Below, piece after piece: positions 46,609 to 56,743 of a stretch of DNA of 64,000 nt. Position 1 is the stretch's first letter. Every line of letters starts with the position of its first letter. Source of the stretch: Ceratotherium simum simum (Eukaryota; Chordata; Mammalia; Perissodactyla; Rhinocerotidae). The stretch is from the NCBI RefSeq assembly GCF_000283155.1, contig NW_004454163.1:28283395-28347394 (forward strand), read 5' to 3'. A program made the translations under genes and the position numbers. The notes below the pieces were generated by a model. That model saw nothing but the letters and a program-made list of their open reading frames with translations, ran no database searches and was not told the origin of the DNA.

Positions 46609-48689
46609 GACACGTAGTTACTACTTCTGATGTGAAAAATACAGCTCTGTCCTTTTCTGAAATTTTGCCTCCTGGTTTTAATTAACTGAAAAGGGTCAAG
46701 ACAAAGTTTTGATAAATGGCAGGAGGCAGATCGTGCAGAAACGCGCTATTCTGGCCAAGGAATGGCCTCAATTTGAGAATGTAAGATAAGAAACAGGAAA
46801 TGAAAAAAGAAAATAAAAATGGCCCTAAATTATAAAGTGTATTGATGGTCAATAACCTTCTGGAGATTGTTTCTCTTTAAACATCCAGAAATAGGCTCTT
46901 GATGACTTCCTGGCTAGCTGAGCATTACTTTTTAGGAGATACAGGACCAAGATCCACACAAATTTAGAATAAAGTTAAATGATCCACATTTTCCCGGTGC
47001 GTATTAGTTCTCTTTCTTTCTTTTGTTATTCTCCTTAAATGAATAGAGTCCACCTATATCCCTACGGAAAAGAATTTTGTCAATTACATTTCTTTTATTT
47101 GTTTATGCATTTATTCACCCCACAAACGTTTATTTTAAAATGCCTATCATATTTCAAATGACTGAAACATATTTTTATTTTTCTCCCTTTCTGTTCTCCT
47201 TATGAGATGACTAAGGAATATATAGGGAAAGGTCCACAGAAGCGTGACGATCCATCAGTGACTACTTGAGAAAATAAAAGAACGTCATAATCCAGGGAGC
47301 AGAAATCTACTGGGAACCCCCGTAGTTCACTTTAAGTGAAGTGGCTTTTCATCCTGGTTGCCCCGGATGGTTCTGGTTTATGCTTGCAGGAGGACTATTA
47401 TTAAGGGGTCTTCCAATCACTCTCCAAAAGTATCCCAGTTTGGATAATAACTTATATGGTTTTCATATGTGATTTCATTTGGGAAAATCCAAAATCTATG
47501 TTAGGGGCAAACACTTATTCTGGACTCTTCATGTCTCCCACAGGAAAGAGTATTTCCATACCACACCCCAGACGGGAAAGTATGGGGGGAATATTTCTGG
47601 CTTTTCTCTGCCCCATCAACTTCTCCTTCAAATGGAAAGAGGACTGCACACGGGAAATGACTGATCCGATTGCTCAAGTTGCGAGAAGCAACTGAGCATG
47701 CTCAGTTCTGCCTCTTTGGGCTTTTCTCTTTAGATCCGGCCGCCAACACAAAGGGTATATTCTGGTTGGCTTGCCACTATGTGGAGCCTGTGGGTGTCCT
47801 TCTGTTTCGGTGCCTGGTTAGATACATCTGACTAATTTGTCTAAGGGCAGATTTCAATAGCCAATTAGGCTTCTACTCTGATATCACATTCTTCAATCTG
47901 CTTAACCAGTAATAACGACATTTTGATCTTCATTTGTTTGTCTCCTATGTCTCATTTCTCATTTGATCCCAAATTTGGGTGGAGATGTTTACTGAACTCC
48001 CAAACCCCAACATCTTGGTGTTTTAGTTAGGAAACTGAGGCACAGGTACAAGGGTTGACCTCCTGGATTGAAATAAAATACAGAGATTGATGCATCTGTC
48101 CTGGAAAAGGGCAGGAAGCTAATTCTTCAGCCTTGGTGTGAGATGTTGCAGCTTGCCTTAAACTACAGAAGCACAGCTTGACCTAGTATTCCAGGTAGGG
48201 TAAGGTAGAGATTAGTTTATCAAAAAAGAGTTTTTGAGCTCAATAAGGGCTCACTGGAAAACAGGCAGAGCATCAGTATACAGATCCTTCAGACATTCTT
48301 CAAAAAAATTGCATTAAGGTTTACTCTCCACTGTGTGGTGAGATTTCCAGGCATGCTTTGCCTGTGCAGAGGAGACTGAAACTTTCCATCTGTGTTAGTT
48401 AGTAGGGGTGTGAATTGGTCTAATTAAGGAATACACCTAAAGCCATATTCTCCAGTCAGCATTATCAGAAATAAAGCTCTTATTTCGATCTCTATTTCTA
48501 TGCCTCAGTTGGTTTCAAGCTCAGAAGGGGAATAAAGGGATATTATTTATTGCTTCTCCCTCTCTGTTCCCAATAATTCAGACATCCAAACAGATACACC
48601 AGGAGTCTATCATTTGTAGGATAAAAAGGATTCATTGTAGGTTGAAAAGCCCCTCCCATCTCACAGAGTTTCCAGTCATCGTCTTAGTG
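46609..48689. other. Unassigned sequence, 2 kb
   Basis: No gene is recognised and I cannot name a repeat with confidence. 47300-48000 has phrases that may belong to an old LTR-type repeat ('cctggttgccccggatggtt', 'gcttgcaggaggactattat'), but this is only an impression. Confidence 0.4.
47690..47707. promoter_or_regulatory. 18-bp perfect palindrome, NRF1-like
   Basis: AACTGAGCATGCTCAGTT equals its own reverse complement. It differs from the NRF1-type palindrome ACTGCGCATGCGCAGT by one symmetric change per half (CG to AG/CT), so it could be a decayed NRF1 site. Confidence 0.4.
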
Positions 48690-49325
48690 CCCTGCTAATT
48701 ATGAAAGAACAGGTGAGGGTCACTAGATATGTGAGGAAAATATCTGATATGAAAGGACACGGATTAAACCAAACAAATAAAGGAACTCAGAGGAAGAAAG
48801 ACAATGCAGGAAAGGGAAAAAAATTTTAAAAATCATTGAAGTGCACAAAGACAAAAGAGAAGATGTTGCATTCATGAACAGGAACAGGAAGCTATAGAAA
48901 AAACTTTTGGAATAACAAAAAGATGCTGTTGTAAATTAAAACTATTATAGCACAAATGAAAAATTCAATAAAAATGTTGGAAGAGAGGCTGAGAAAACCT
49001 CCAAGAAAAAAGAAAGTGAAGCTGAAGAAGTAGAAAATGGAGAGAGAAGATGAAAACTTTAGATCAGCCCAGGAGGCCCAACATCTTAATCATAGGAGAT
49101 ATAGATAAAGAGAATAGAAAAGATGGAGAATAGAAGAAAGAGGAGGAAAACAACAAAGAACTAATTCAAGGAAATTCCCCAGAAATGAAGAACACGAGTT
49201 TACAGATTGAAAGAACATACTGAGTGACTTGGCCAATGCATCTTTTAAAAAAAGCACCAAGGAGATCGATGTGAAATTTCAGAACACTGGTACAAAAGTA
49301 AGAGTCTAAGAGCATCCAGAGAGAG

Positions 49326-49360
<35 letters not shown>

Positions 49361-50375
49361 TCTCATATAAAAGACAGAGAATCAAACTTATATCAAGTTT
49401 TGCTAAACAACTCTGGAAGCTAAAAGAAAATAAAGAAATTCCTTCAAAATTATGAAAAAAAAAAAGAATGATTTCCAACTAAGAATTTTATACCCTGTTA
49501 AAATGTCAATAAAGTATGAGGATAGAATAAATACATTTTCACATATGCAAGATCTCAACATATTTACCTCCCACTCATTTCTCAGGAAGCTGTTGGAGTA
49601 TGAATGCCATCAAAATGAGTGAATAAATCAAGAAAGAAGATGACCTGGGATCCAAGAAGTGGAATGAACCAAGAAGAGAGACTAAGGAAATTCCAAGAAT
49701 GATGGTGAAGGGAGCTTTTAGGATAACAACTTTACAGCAGGCCTTGAGAGCAACCAGTCCAGATTGGAGTAGCAGGATGAAGGGCTCCAGAAGGGATGTC
49801 TCAAAAACAAAAATAGAAAGAAATTGAAAGATGCGCTTGAAATTACTGAAAGATTTATTCTGCTGGCAGAGAGTTTGGAGATAGATTAATGATACAAAGA
49901 AAACTAAGCAAATGAAAAACAAATGAGGCAATTATTATCTCCATGGAAAATAAAAAGCTGTACAAAAAGTATGTGACATGGGTCATCTGTGCATATGCAT
50001 GCTGATTTAATCAAAATCTATGACATTTATAGCGGTAAGAATAGTGGAGTGGGGAGAAGAAATGTTGGAGAGAGGAAACAGTTTAAGAGCAATAAATCCT
50101 CATCTTCCAAATAAGGAAGTCACTAGAGAATATCCAAAAAAATATTAAATATCAATAAGTAATATAAAAATATATACATATATAAGAAATATGAGGATAA
50201 AATAGCTAATATAGGTGAAAGTGCTTTTATCTAAAGACTGAAAAATCAAGATTGGGAAGGGCTGGGGCAGGGTATGCTGGTTTTCGTTTTAAGCAACATA
50301 ACTATTTGACTTTTAAAACTGTATACGTGCATAAATTTAAAAAATACACAAATTAAATGAAAAGTCTGCTTTCCC
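48690..50375 (+). mobile_element. HAL1 LINE, about 1.7 kb
   Basis: Runs through 'gaaattccccagaaatgaag', 'tttacagattgaaagaacat', 'gaaatttcagaacactggta', 'ctaagaattttataccctgt', 'cacatatgcaagatctcaac', 'aggaagctgttggagtatga', 'ctttacagcaggccttgaga', 'gcagagagtttggagataga' and 'agtcactagagaatatcc' to an A-rich end. This is the order of HAL1, an L1-derived LINE with an ORF1-like frame and no reverse transcriptase. Frequent stops show it is dead. Antisense frames of up to 118 codons here are by-products. Confidence 0.85.
49330..49359. repeat. (CA)n microsatellite
   Basis: About 15 pure CA units inside the HAL1 element. Confidence 0.98.
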
Positions 50376-50672
50376 AGATTATTTAAAGTATAACTTGTTT
50401 TATGAGAGACTGGTTTTCATCCAATTTATCAAGTATTCCCTAAATACTTCTCCCTCTAAAATTGATCAAAACTGCGTAATGAGAAATGGAAAAAAGGGCT
50501 AATTTCATTCATTCATTTATGCATCTCAAATATTTGCGGAGAGTTTAGTGTTCTGGTCACCCAGCATACATTAGTGAACAAAACCGAAAAAGATCCTATC
50601 CTTGCAGAGCTTACATTCTCATGGGGGAAATAGACAATAAACTATTGACCTAACACATAGATACATTATGTA

Positions 50673-50887
50673 GTACCGTCATGCACCACATAACAACGTT
50701 TCAGTCAATGACAGACCACATATACAACAGTGGTCCATAAGATTAGTACCATATAGCCTAGGTGTGTAGTAGGCTATACCATCCAGGTTTGTGTAAGTGC
50801 ACTCTATGATGTTCACACAACAATGAAATTGCCTAATGAGGCATTTCTCAGAATGCATGTCTGTTGTTAAGCAACGTGTAACTGTAT
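50673..50887. mobile_element. TcMar-Tigger-like MITE, nested in L2
   Basis: The ends 'cgtcatgcaccacataacaa' and 'gttaagcaacgtgtaactg' are imperfect inverted repeats next to TA. The interior reads 'catatagcctaggtgtgtag', 'taggctataccatccaggtt' and 'gcactctatgatgttcacac'. I am confident of the DNA-transposon class and less so of the subfamily. Confidence 0.8.
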
Positions 50888-51065
50888 TTTATAAAGCAAA
50901 ACTGAGTAGAGGTGATCAGAAGTGCAGGTGGGATGTAAGGATGGCAATTTAAAATAGAATGGTCAGAACAGGTCTCATTGTAAAGGTGATAACTGGGATG
51001 AGAAGGAAGTGAGGAAGTTAGCTTAAAGGAGATGACTATTCTAGGCAGATGAAAGAGACAGTACA

Positions 51066-51274
51066 GGGGCTGGCCCTTAATGGTTAAGTTTTCACACTCC
51101 ACTTTGGTAGCCTGGGGTTCGCCGGGTCGGATCCCAGGCACCGACCTACACACCGCTCATCAAACCATGCTGTGGCGGCATGACATATACAAAATAGAGG
51201 AAGATTGGCATAGATGTTAGCTCAGGGACAATCTTCCTCACCAAAAAAACAAAAAATACAAAACAACAAAAATA
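51066..51274 (+). mobile_element. ERE SINE (ERE2-like), nested in L2
   Basis: Starts 'ggggctggcccttaatggtt' with 'actccactttggtagcctgg' and a B-box remnant 'ggtcggatcccagg', then 'aaaatagaggaagattggca' and one tail unit. A 15-bp TSD with one mismatch (GAAAGAGACAGTACA / GAAAGAGACGGTACA) lies at 51051-51065 and 51275-51289. Confidence 0.95.
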
Positions 51275-52560
51275 GAAAGAGACGGTACAAAGGCCCGAAG
51301 GTGGGAGCATGCCACAGGTTCAAGAAACACCAGGAACATCAAGGTGATGAATGGAGTCGGAGAGAAATGAAGGTGGGAGTGGGAGCGGCAGGAATGGGGA
51401 AGGTGGTGGGCGTTTGGATTCAGAGTGCAATAAATCCTGAGAAAAGATAGGAGGAGGACTGGGGGGATTAGGGAAACCAGGTAGGTGGCCAAGCAGAAAT
51501 AAGATGGCCTGCACCAGGTAGAAGAAATGGAAGTCCTGAGAAGTGGTTAGATTCTGGATACATTCTAAAGGTAGAGCAGACATGATTTACCTTTGGATCA
51601 GGTGTGGAGCGAGAGAGAAAAAGGGAGTCGTGGATGACTCCAAAGCTTTGTTCTGAAGAATGAAGTCGCATCACCTGAGAAGGGAAAGAACAGGAGCAGA
51701 TTGAGGAGACTATCAGGAGCTCAGGTTTGGACATGTCACGTTTACATATCCAAGGTTAGTGGAGAGAGTGTGAAGTGTTCTGAAAGCCAAGTGAAGAAAG
51801 CAAATTGGAGAAGCGGGAGTGATCAGCTGTGTCAAGTGCTGCTGACGGATCAAGTGAGGGGCTTGAAACTATTCGATTTAGCAATGCGGAGGTCACTGGT
51901 GATCTTACAAGAGCAGTTTCATTAGAGAAATGAATGAATTAAATGAATTTAAGAGAAAATAGGGAGAGAAAATATGGAGACACATATAGATTACGGTTTT
52001 GAAGAGTTTTGCCTCAAAGGGGAACATAGTGGCTAGGAAAATATTGTCAGGAGGAGAGTTTTCTTTAGTTGGGGGAAATAAAAACGCAGTCGTTTGCTGA
52101 TGACGATGTATAAGTATAGAATTAAAATAATATATTTGACGATGCAGGAGAGAGAGGAGAGCATTCCTGGAGCAAGGTACTTGAGTGGCTGAGAAGGGAT
52201 GGGGTCTAGTGGAGGGATGTGTTTTTGGGAGAAGCATGGATAGCTTACCTATGTTAACAGGAGGGAACTAGAGTATATGGGTGCCGATACTGCTAGTGGG
52301 GAACTGTAGTGCCAGGCAAACATGTAAATCTCTAAATTGCTTCCTTCTGATTCAAGAAGTAGGAAGCAAGGCTGTTAGCTAAGAGTGAAGATCGCTGAGG
52401 TGGTGTTGAAGGTTTGAAGAGAGGGTAGAAGGTGCGAAGGAGTCACCAGGAGAAGGAGAGCGTGAACAGAGTAGGGAAAGATAGCATAATTGGTGGTTGG
52501 CCTATAAGGCACAACGAAGTTCATGGTCATTGTCCTTCCCCTCCCTCAAACACCACCTTG

Positions 52561-52859
52561 TGCATTTGTGACCTGCTTTAAGGGTCAAGAAGGAAACCCT
52601 GGTCCAACAGGAGGGAAAAACTGAATTCAGTTTGATATAGTATCCAAATATCTGTGATTTTAATGTGAGAAACACAACAGAATTGAAACACCTTCACTAC
52701 CACCCACTCCATGTGATTTGTCATAAAGGAAGCAAGGGCGCAGCTCTGTGAAGCTTTGTGAATTCTTGTAGTCAAGAACACTAACTGGAGACAGAGAGAG
52801 AGATTGAGAAAGAAAGAAGGGAGAAAAAGTGAAAAGTATTCTTTACAGAGCAATACCAG
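52561..52859. other. Unassigned sequence
   Basis: Contains a GA-rich stretch (about 52790-52835). No repeat or gene is recognised. Confidence 0.4.
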
Positions 52860-54090
52860 CTAATAATTGGAAGAAATAATGAAATTAGAAAATCGCCATT
52901 TTGCAGCCCCTTGTATTGATTCAGGCAAAGACCAACAAGGGACAATCAGACCATGAGGTGTAAGATTATTGGAGAACATGTTATTTATACAGACTCAAAG
53001 TACCCCTCATCTATTGCTTACTATAAGGAAAATGTATCTTTACCTTGGAGAGATTTAGTGGACCTCACCTTAGGAAAGTGATCATACTTGGCACCAACAT
53101 TATAGGCTTCCTGATGTGACGAAGAAAGAAGTATACGATATCACCAATGTGGCGTTATTGGCAAAATATTTAACTCAAATCTAATCATAAGAAAACACTC
53201 AGGGCCGGCCTGTGGCTTAGTGGTTAAGTGCGCACACTCCGCTACTGGCGGCCCGGGTTCGGATCCCGGGTGCGCACCGACGCACCGCTTCTCCGGCCAT
53301 GCTGAGGCCGCGTCCCACATACAGCAACTAGAAGGATGTGCAACTATGACATACAACTATGTACTGGGGCTTTGGGAGAAAAAAAAAAGGAGGAAGATTG
53401 GCAATAGATGTTAGCTCAGAGCCAGTCTTCCTCAGCAAAAAGAGGAGGATTAGCATGGATGTTAGCTCAGGGCTGATCTTCCTCACACACACACAAAAAA
53501 GAAAAAGACACTCAGACAATTTCAGAATATGGGACATCCTATGAGACCAATTGGCCTGGATTCTTCAAAAAAGTCAGTATCATGAAAGAAAATAGAAAGT
53601 GAAAGGACCGTTCTTGATTAGAAAGAGACACCAGAGAATAAAGATACCAATGCAGTGTGGACCTAAATTGGATTCTGGAACAGAAAATAGAATAGCCATG
53701 AAAAGACATTTTGGGGACAGTTGGGGAAATCTGAATACAGATTGTATATTAGGTGATGTTATGGAATTAATTTTCTTAGGAGTGATGTTCATCTAATGTT
53801 TGTGAGGAGACTGCCTCATTCTCAGGAGATGTCGGCTGAAGTACTTAGAGATGAAGTGTTATGTTGTCAGCAACTTATTTTCAAATATTTCAGCCAAAAA
53901 AAGGAAGTGGTGTGTGTGTGTCAGTGTAGGTGTGTATATGGAGAGAGAGCAATAAAGCAAATGTGGCAAAATAATAACTAGTGAATCTAGATGAAGAGTA
54001 CACGTGTGTTCAACTTGACCATTGATTTAAAATTGATTTAAACTTGAAATCAATTGATTTAAACTTTTTCCAACTAAAAGTTGGGTGAAA
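52860..54090 (+). mobile_element. L1M-class LINE 3' UTR split by an ERE
   Basis: Left part: 'tttagtggacctcaccttag', 'ggcaaaatatttaactcaaa'. Right part: 'catcctatgagaccaattgg', 'ctggattcttcaaaaaagtc', 'ctaaattggattctggaaca', 'gcaacttattttcaaatatt', 'gcaaatgtggcaaaataata' and an A+T-rich end near 54085. L1M order is kept across the ERE. Confidence 0.82.
53203..53498 (+). mobile_element. Long ERE SINE (ERE1 head, duplicated tail unit), nested in L1
   Basis: Starts 'ggccggcctgtggcttagtg', with B box GGTTCGGATCC and ERE1 body 'acagcaactagaaggatgtg'. Then two tail units ('ggcaatagatgttagctcag', 'agcatggatgttagctcagg') and (CA)n. TSD AAGAAAACACTCAG at 53189-53202 and a variant ending GACACTCAG up to 53515. 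Confidence 0.95.
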
Positions 54091-54957
54091 AAAAGAGCAC
54101 TAACTGTGACAAGCTGCTGAAAGGACCCTGAATGTAAGAAAATCAAAAGGGACGGGAGACCAGGGTCATTTGAATGCCACATGCTCTCTGTTTTTTGAAA
54201 GCAGTGATTGCTACATTGTTTTCCATTGCTAAAAATTTCCTAAATTCCAGCACAACAAATAATTCTACAGGAGTCCAAAAATGCCTGACTGTTTCCATAT
54301 CACCAAATAAAACCTCCAGAAAACAAAAACACCCCACAAATATCCCCTGCCCCACCGAGAGGAGGAGGACACGAGCTTGTGAGGGTTGAGTAAGAGCGAG
54401 GACTCTTCTCCAAGAGGTAAACCGGAGCCCGGCTCTCTGGTTTCCCCCAAGATGAACTCAGAAGGGAGCTCACACTGGAAAGGATCACCGGTTAAGTACC
54501 TGGAGGCCCTGGCAGCCAAATAGAGGGAAAATACACAACTTACTCTTCTAAAAGTTCTCCCTTTGGAACTCAAAAGTCATCAGCGGACTGAGCCCAGTTT
54601 AAAGCCATGCAGTTTAAGATGTGGACAACTTGGAGAAGACTCTAAACCCATAAAAATGACTTCAGGATTAAAGGCCCGGAGGACAAGTTTCTGAGGAAGT
54701 TCTAAGAGAGTTGGCTACTCTGCCAGGAGAGGAGGAACCATGTGGCGATTTAATGATGGTTCTTCAGATGTACAAAGAAAATGGCAACCAGATGCTTCCT
54801 ACTGCCACAAGAACAGGACCAGAGTAAATAAATTTGCCATAATGAAGGAATTTATTTCTGGGAAGATTGCTAAAAAGAGATTGAGCATTCCAGAAGGATG
54901 TGTCTAGAGAACTAGATATCCTCTCAAGGTGATTTAAGACTAGGACACAAATAAGTT
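54091..54957. other. Unassigned sequence
   Basis: No gene is recognised. The 102-codon minus frame at 54265-54573 overlaps another frame and shows no domain. The 54720-54950 part could be an old repeat, but no family is named. Confidence 0.4.
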
Positions 54958-54973
54958 TAAAGGAACGTTTTTA

Positions 54974-55314
54974 TTTGTTTTGTTTTGTTTTTGTTTTTGT
55001 TTTTGTTTTGTTTTGTGAGGAAGATCAGCCCTGAGCTAACATCCATGNNNNNNNNNNNNNNNNNNNNNNNNNNNNNNNNNNNNNNNNNNNNNNNNNNNNN
55101 NNNNNNNNNNNNNNNNNNNNNNNNNNNNNNNNNNNNNNNNNNNNNNNNNNNNATAGTTGTATGTCATAGTTGCACATCCTTCTAGTTGCTGTATGTGGGA
55201 CGCCGCCTCAGCATGGCCAGACAAGCAGTGCATCGGTGAGAACCCGGGATCCGAACCCGGGCCGCCAGCAGTGGAGTTCGCGCACTTAGCTGCTAAGCCA
55301 TGGGGGCAGCCCCC
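54974..55314 (-). mobile_element. Long ERE SINE interrupted by an assembly gap
   Basis: Left: T-rich tail (TTTTG)n and 'gatcagccctgagctaacat'. Right: 'ccttctagttgctgtatgtg', the B-box complement 'gggatccgaacccggg' and 'cgcacttagctgctaagcca'. A 16-bp TSD with one mismatch (TAAAGGAACGTTTTTA / TAAAAGAACGTTTTTA) lies at 54958-54973 and 55315-55330. Confidence 0.93.
55048..55152. other. Assembly gap (105 N)
   Basis: 105 unknown bases inside the ERE. The matching part of the ERE at 19334-19655 (19398-19495) is 98 bases, so the gap probably hides only the second tail unit and a poly-T run. Confidence 1.
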
Positions 55315-55330
55315 TAAAAGAACGTTTTTA

Positions 55331-55627
55331 AAGCAATGTGACCTGTGAAAATTTTAGTTGGCCCAGAAAATTTCTAGGCTTTGTTCAACTTAACCAGTAC
55401 TTTATTCTTCTATCTATTTTCATTTTTTTTTTTACCACCTACCAGAGAAATGAGATGCCGAGATCTTCCATAAGGGATGTAAACATTTCCTCATCATGAT
55501 AGTCTCTGACCACAAGGGGCAGACAGAAAATTTATTCCGAAGCAGTGAATCAACCACAGCGGATCTATGTTCAACATGGCAGCGTGGGGTGGGGTGGCAA
55601 AAGGAGCATTGTTCTAGGGGCGTAAGG
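55331..55627. other. Unassigned sequence
   Basis: Holds 'gaccacaaggggcagacaga' near 55500, a CTCF-like string one base short of the consensus. No gene or repeat is recognised. Confidence 0.4.
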
Positions 55628-55727
55628 GCCTAGGCCTGGCTGGGCCACTGACTAATTGCAGCTTGGGCAAGTCACCTCACCCCTCTGGTCTTCAACCTCT
55701 TCACCTGTAAAATGAAACTGGACTAGT
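55628..55727 (+). repeat. MIR SINE fragment
   Basis: 'gggccactgactaattgcag', 'cttgggcaagtcacctcacc' and 'aacctcttcacctgtaaaat' are the MIR core. Confidence 0.88.
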
Positions 55728-55729
55728 CC

Positions 55730-55926
55730 ATTGGTCAGCAAACTTTGGCCATCAGCTTGTTTTTGTAAATAAAGTTTTATTGGAACACAGTCATGCCCAT
55801 TCATTTACATATTGTCAATGACGGCTTTCTCACTATGACAAAGCAGTTGTGACAGAGATTGTATGGTCCACAAAGCCTCAAATATTTGCTATCTGGCCCT
55901 TTACTGGTAGTTTACTGACACTTGGA
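55730..55926 (-). mobile_element. MER1-type hAT-Charlie element
   Basis: 'ttggtcagcaaactttggcc', 'aataaagttttattggaaca', 'cagtcatgcccattcattta' and 'tgctatctggccctttactg' are the reverse complement of the family seen at 18290-18635. Confidence 0.85.
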
Positions 55927-55934
55927 CTAGACAA

Positions 55935-56085
55935 TTTCTTAGGTACTGTTTCCTAAGCTTCTTCATGATAAGAATCACCTGGCGGGGGCTTATTAAAAAT
56001 GCAGATTACCAGGCCCTGCCCGTGGAAATTCTGATTCAGCAGATCTGGTGCTGAGTACAGCCGTCTCTATTTTTAACTAACATTC
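55935..56085. mobile_element. MER5A-like MITE
   Basis: 'gataagaatcacctggcggg', 'ggcttattaaaaatgcagat', 'taccaggccctgcccgtgga' and 'ttctgattcagcagatctgg' follow MER5A-type order. The right end is degraded. Confidence 0.75.
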
Positions 56086-56505
56086 TGTCAACTTCAGGCA
56101 AAGGCATGGTAAGGGCCTTCAACCTCTAAATTATATCAATGCATTATTGAATGTGTTTTTCCTTATGCCTTTATCTTTCTAATTATGTTTATTTTGATAA
56201 GCACACTAATTGGTCTGGGTAAGAGGATGAAGGTGGAAATGAGGACGATAGTTAAAATATGCTGGAGGGAGACGGAGTCTCTTGTGAGTCATCTTCCACG
56301 CATAATTCACCAAGTATGAGATGCACGTGGAGCTGATTAAGAGTTGGCACCATCTCAGGTATGAAGTTAGCTCCGTTCCTCGTTAATTATTGTGTTCTCT
56401 GTAACCTACCTCAGAGGTCTCTCTTTCTCTTTTGTAAGGGAATGTATCTGGTCCTAACATGGAAGGTTACATGTGAGAATGAGAATGTGACAAACAGAAA
56501 CCAAT
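56086..56505. other. Unassigned sequence
   Basis: No feature is supported. Confidence 0.45.
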
Positions 56506-56520
56506 AAAAAGACTGAGGCT

Positions 56521-56728
56521 GGGCCGGCCCATGGCTTAGTGGTTAAGTGCACGCGCTCCGCTGCTGGTGGCCCGGGTTCGGATCCCGGGCGCGCACCGAC
56601 GCACCGCTTCTCTGGCCATGCTGAGGCCTCGTCCCACATACAGCAACTAGAAGGATGTGCAGCTATGACATACAACTATCTACTGGGGCTTTGGGGGAAA
56701 AAATAAATAAATAAAATTATAAAAAAAA
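56521..56728 (+). mobile_element. ERE1 SINE, young-looking
   Basis: Starts GGGCCGGCCCATGGCTTAGT, carries B box GGTTCGGATCC and 'gggcgcgcaccgacgcaccg' with many CpGs kept, then 'tactggggctttgggggaaa' and a tail of AAATAAATAAATAAA. A perfect 15-bp TSD (AAAAAGACTGAGGCT) lies at 56506-56520 and 56729-56743. Confidence 0.97.
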
Positions 56729-56743
56729 AAAAAGACTGAGGCT

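Larger units (their letters stand above)
50495..52560 (-). mobile_element. Long antisense L2 LINE with two nested insertions
   Basis: The + strand follows antisense L2 from its 3' terminus inward: 'cattcattcatttatgcatc', 'cttgcagagcttacattctc', 'ggtacaaaggcccgaaggtg', 'agtcgtggatgactccaaag', 'ggagctcaggtttggacatg', 'gagtgatcagctgtgtcaag', 'tcttacaagagcagtttcat', 'aggagggaactagagtatat' and 'aagaagtaggaagcaaggct'. A Tigger-like MITE and an ERE interrupt it. At about 1.6 kb of L2 once these are removed, it is the longest L2 in the window. Confidence 0.85.

Noticed and set aside
49575..49931. 118-codon hydrophobic minus-strand frame
   Set aside because: It is the antisense of HAL1. The apparent hydrophobicity comes from A-rich sense codons.
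54985..55233. Frames running through the N gap on both strands
   Set aside because: They consist of ERE sequence and unknown bases, so no protein can be inferred.
55493..55515. GACCACAAGGGGCAGACAG as a CTCF site
   Set aside because: It is one base short within the G run relative to the CTCF core, so the spacing of conserved positions is broken.
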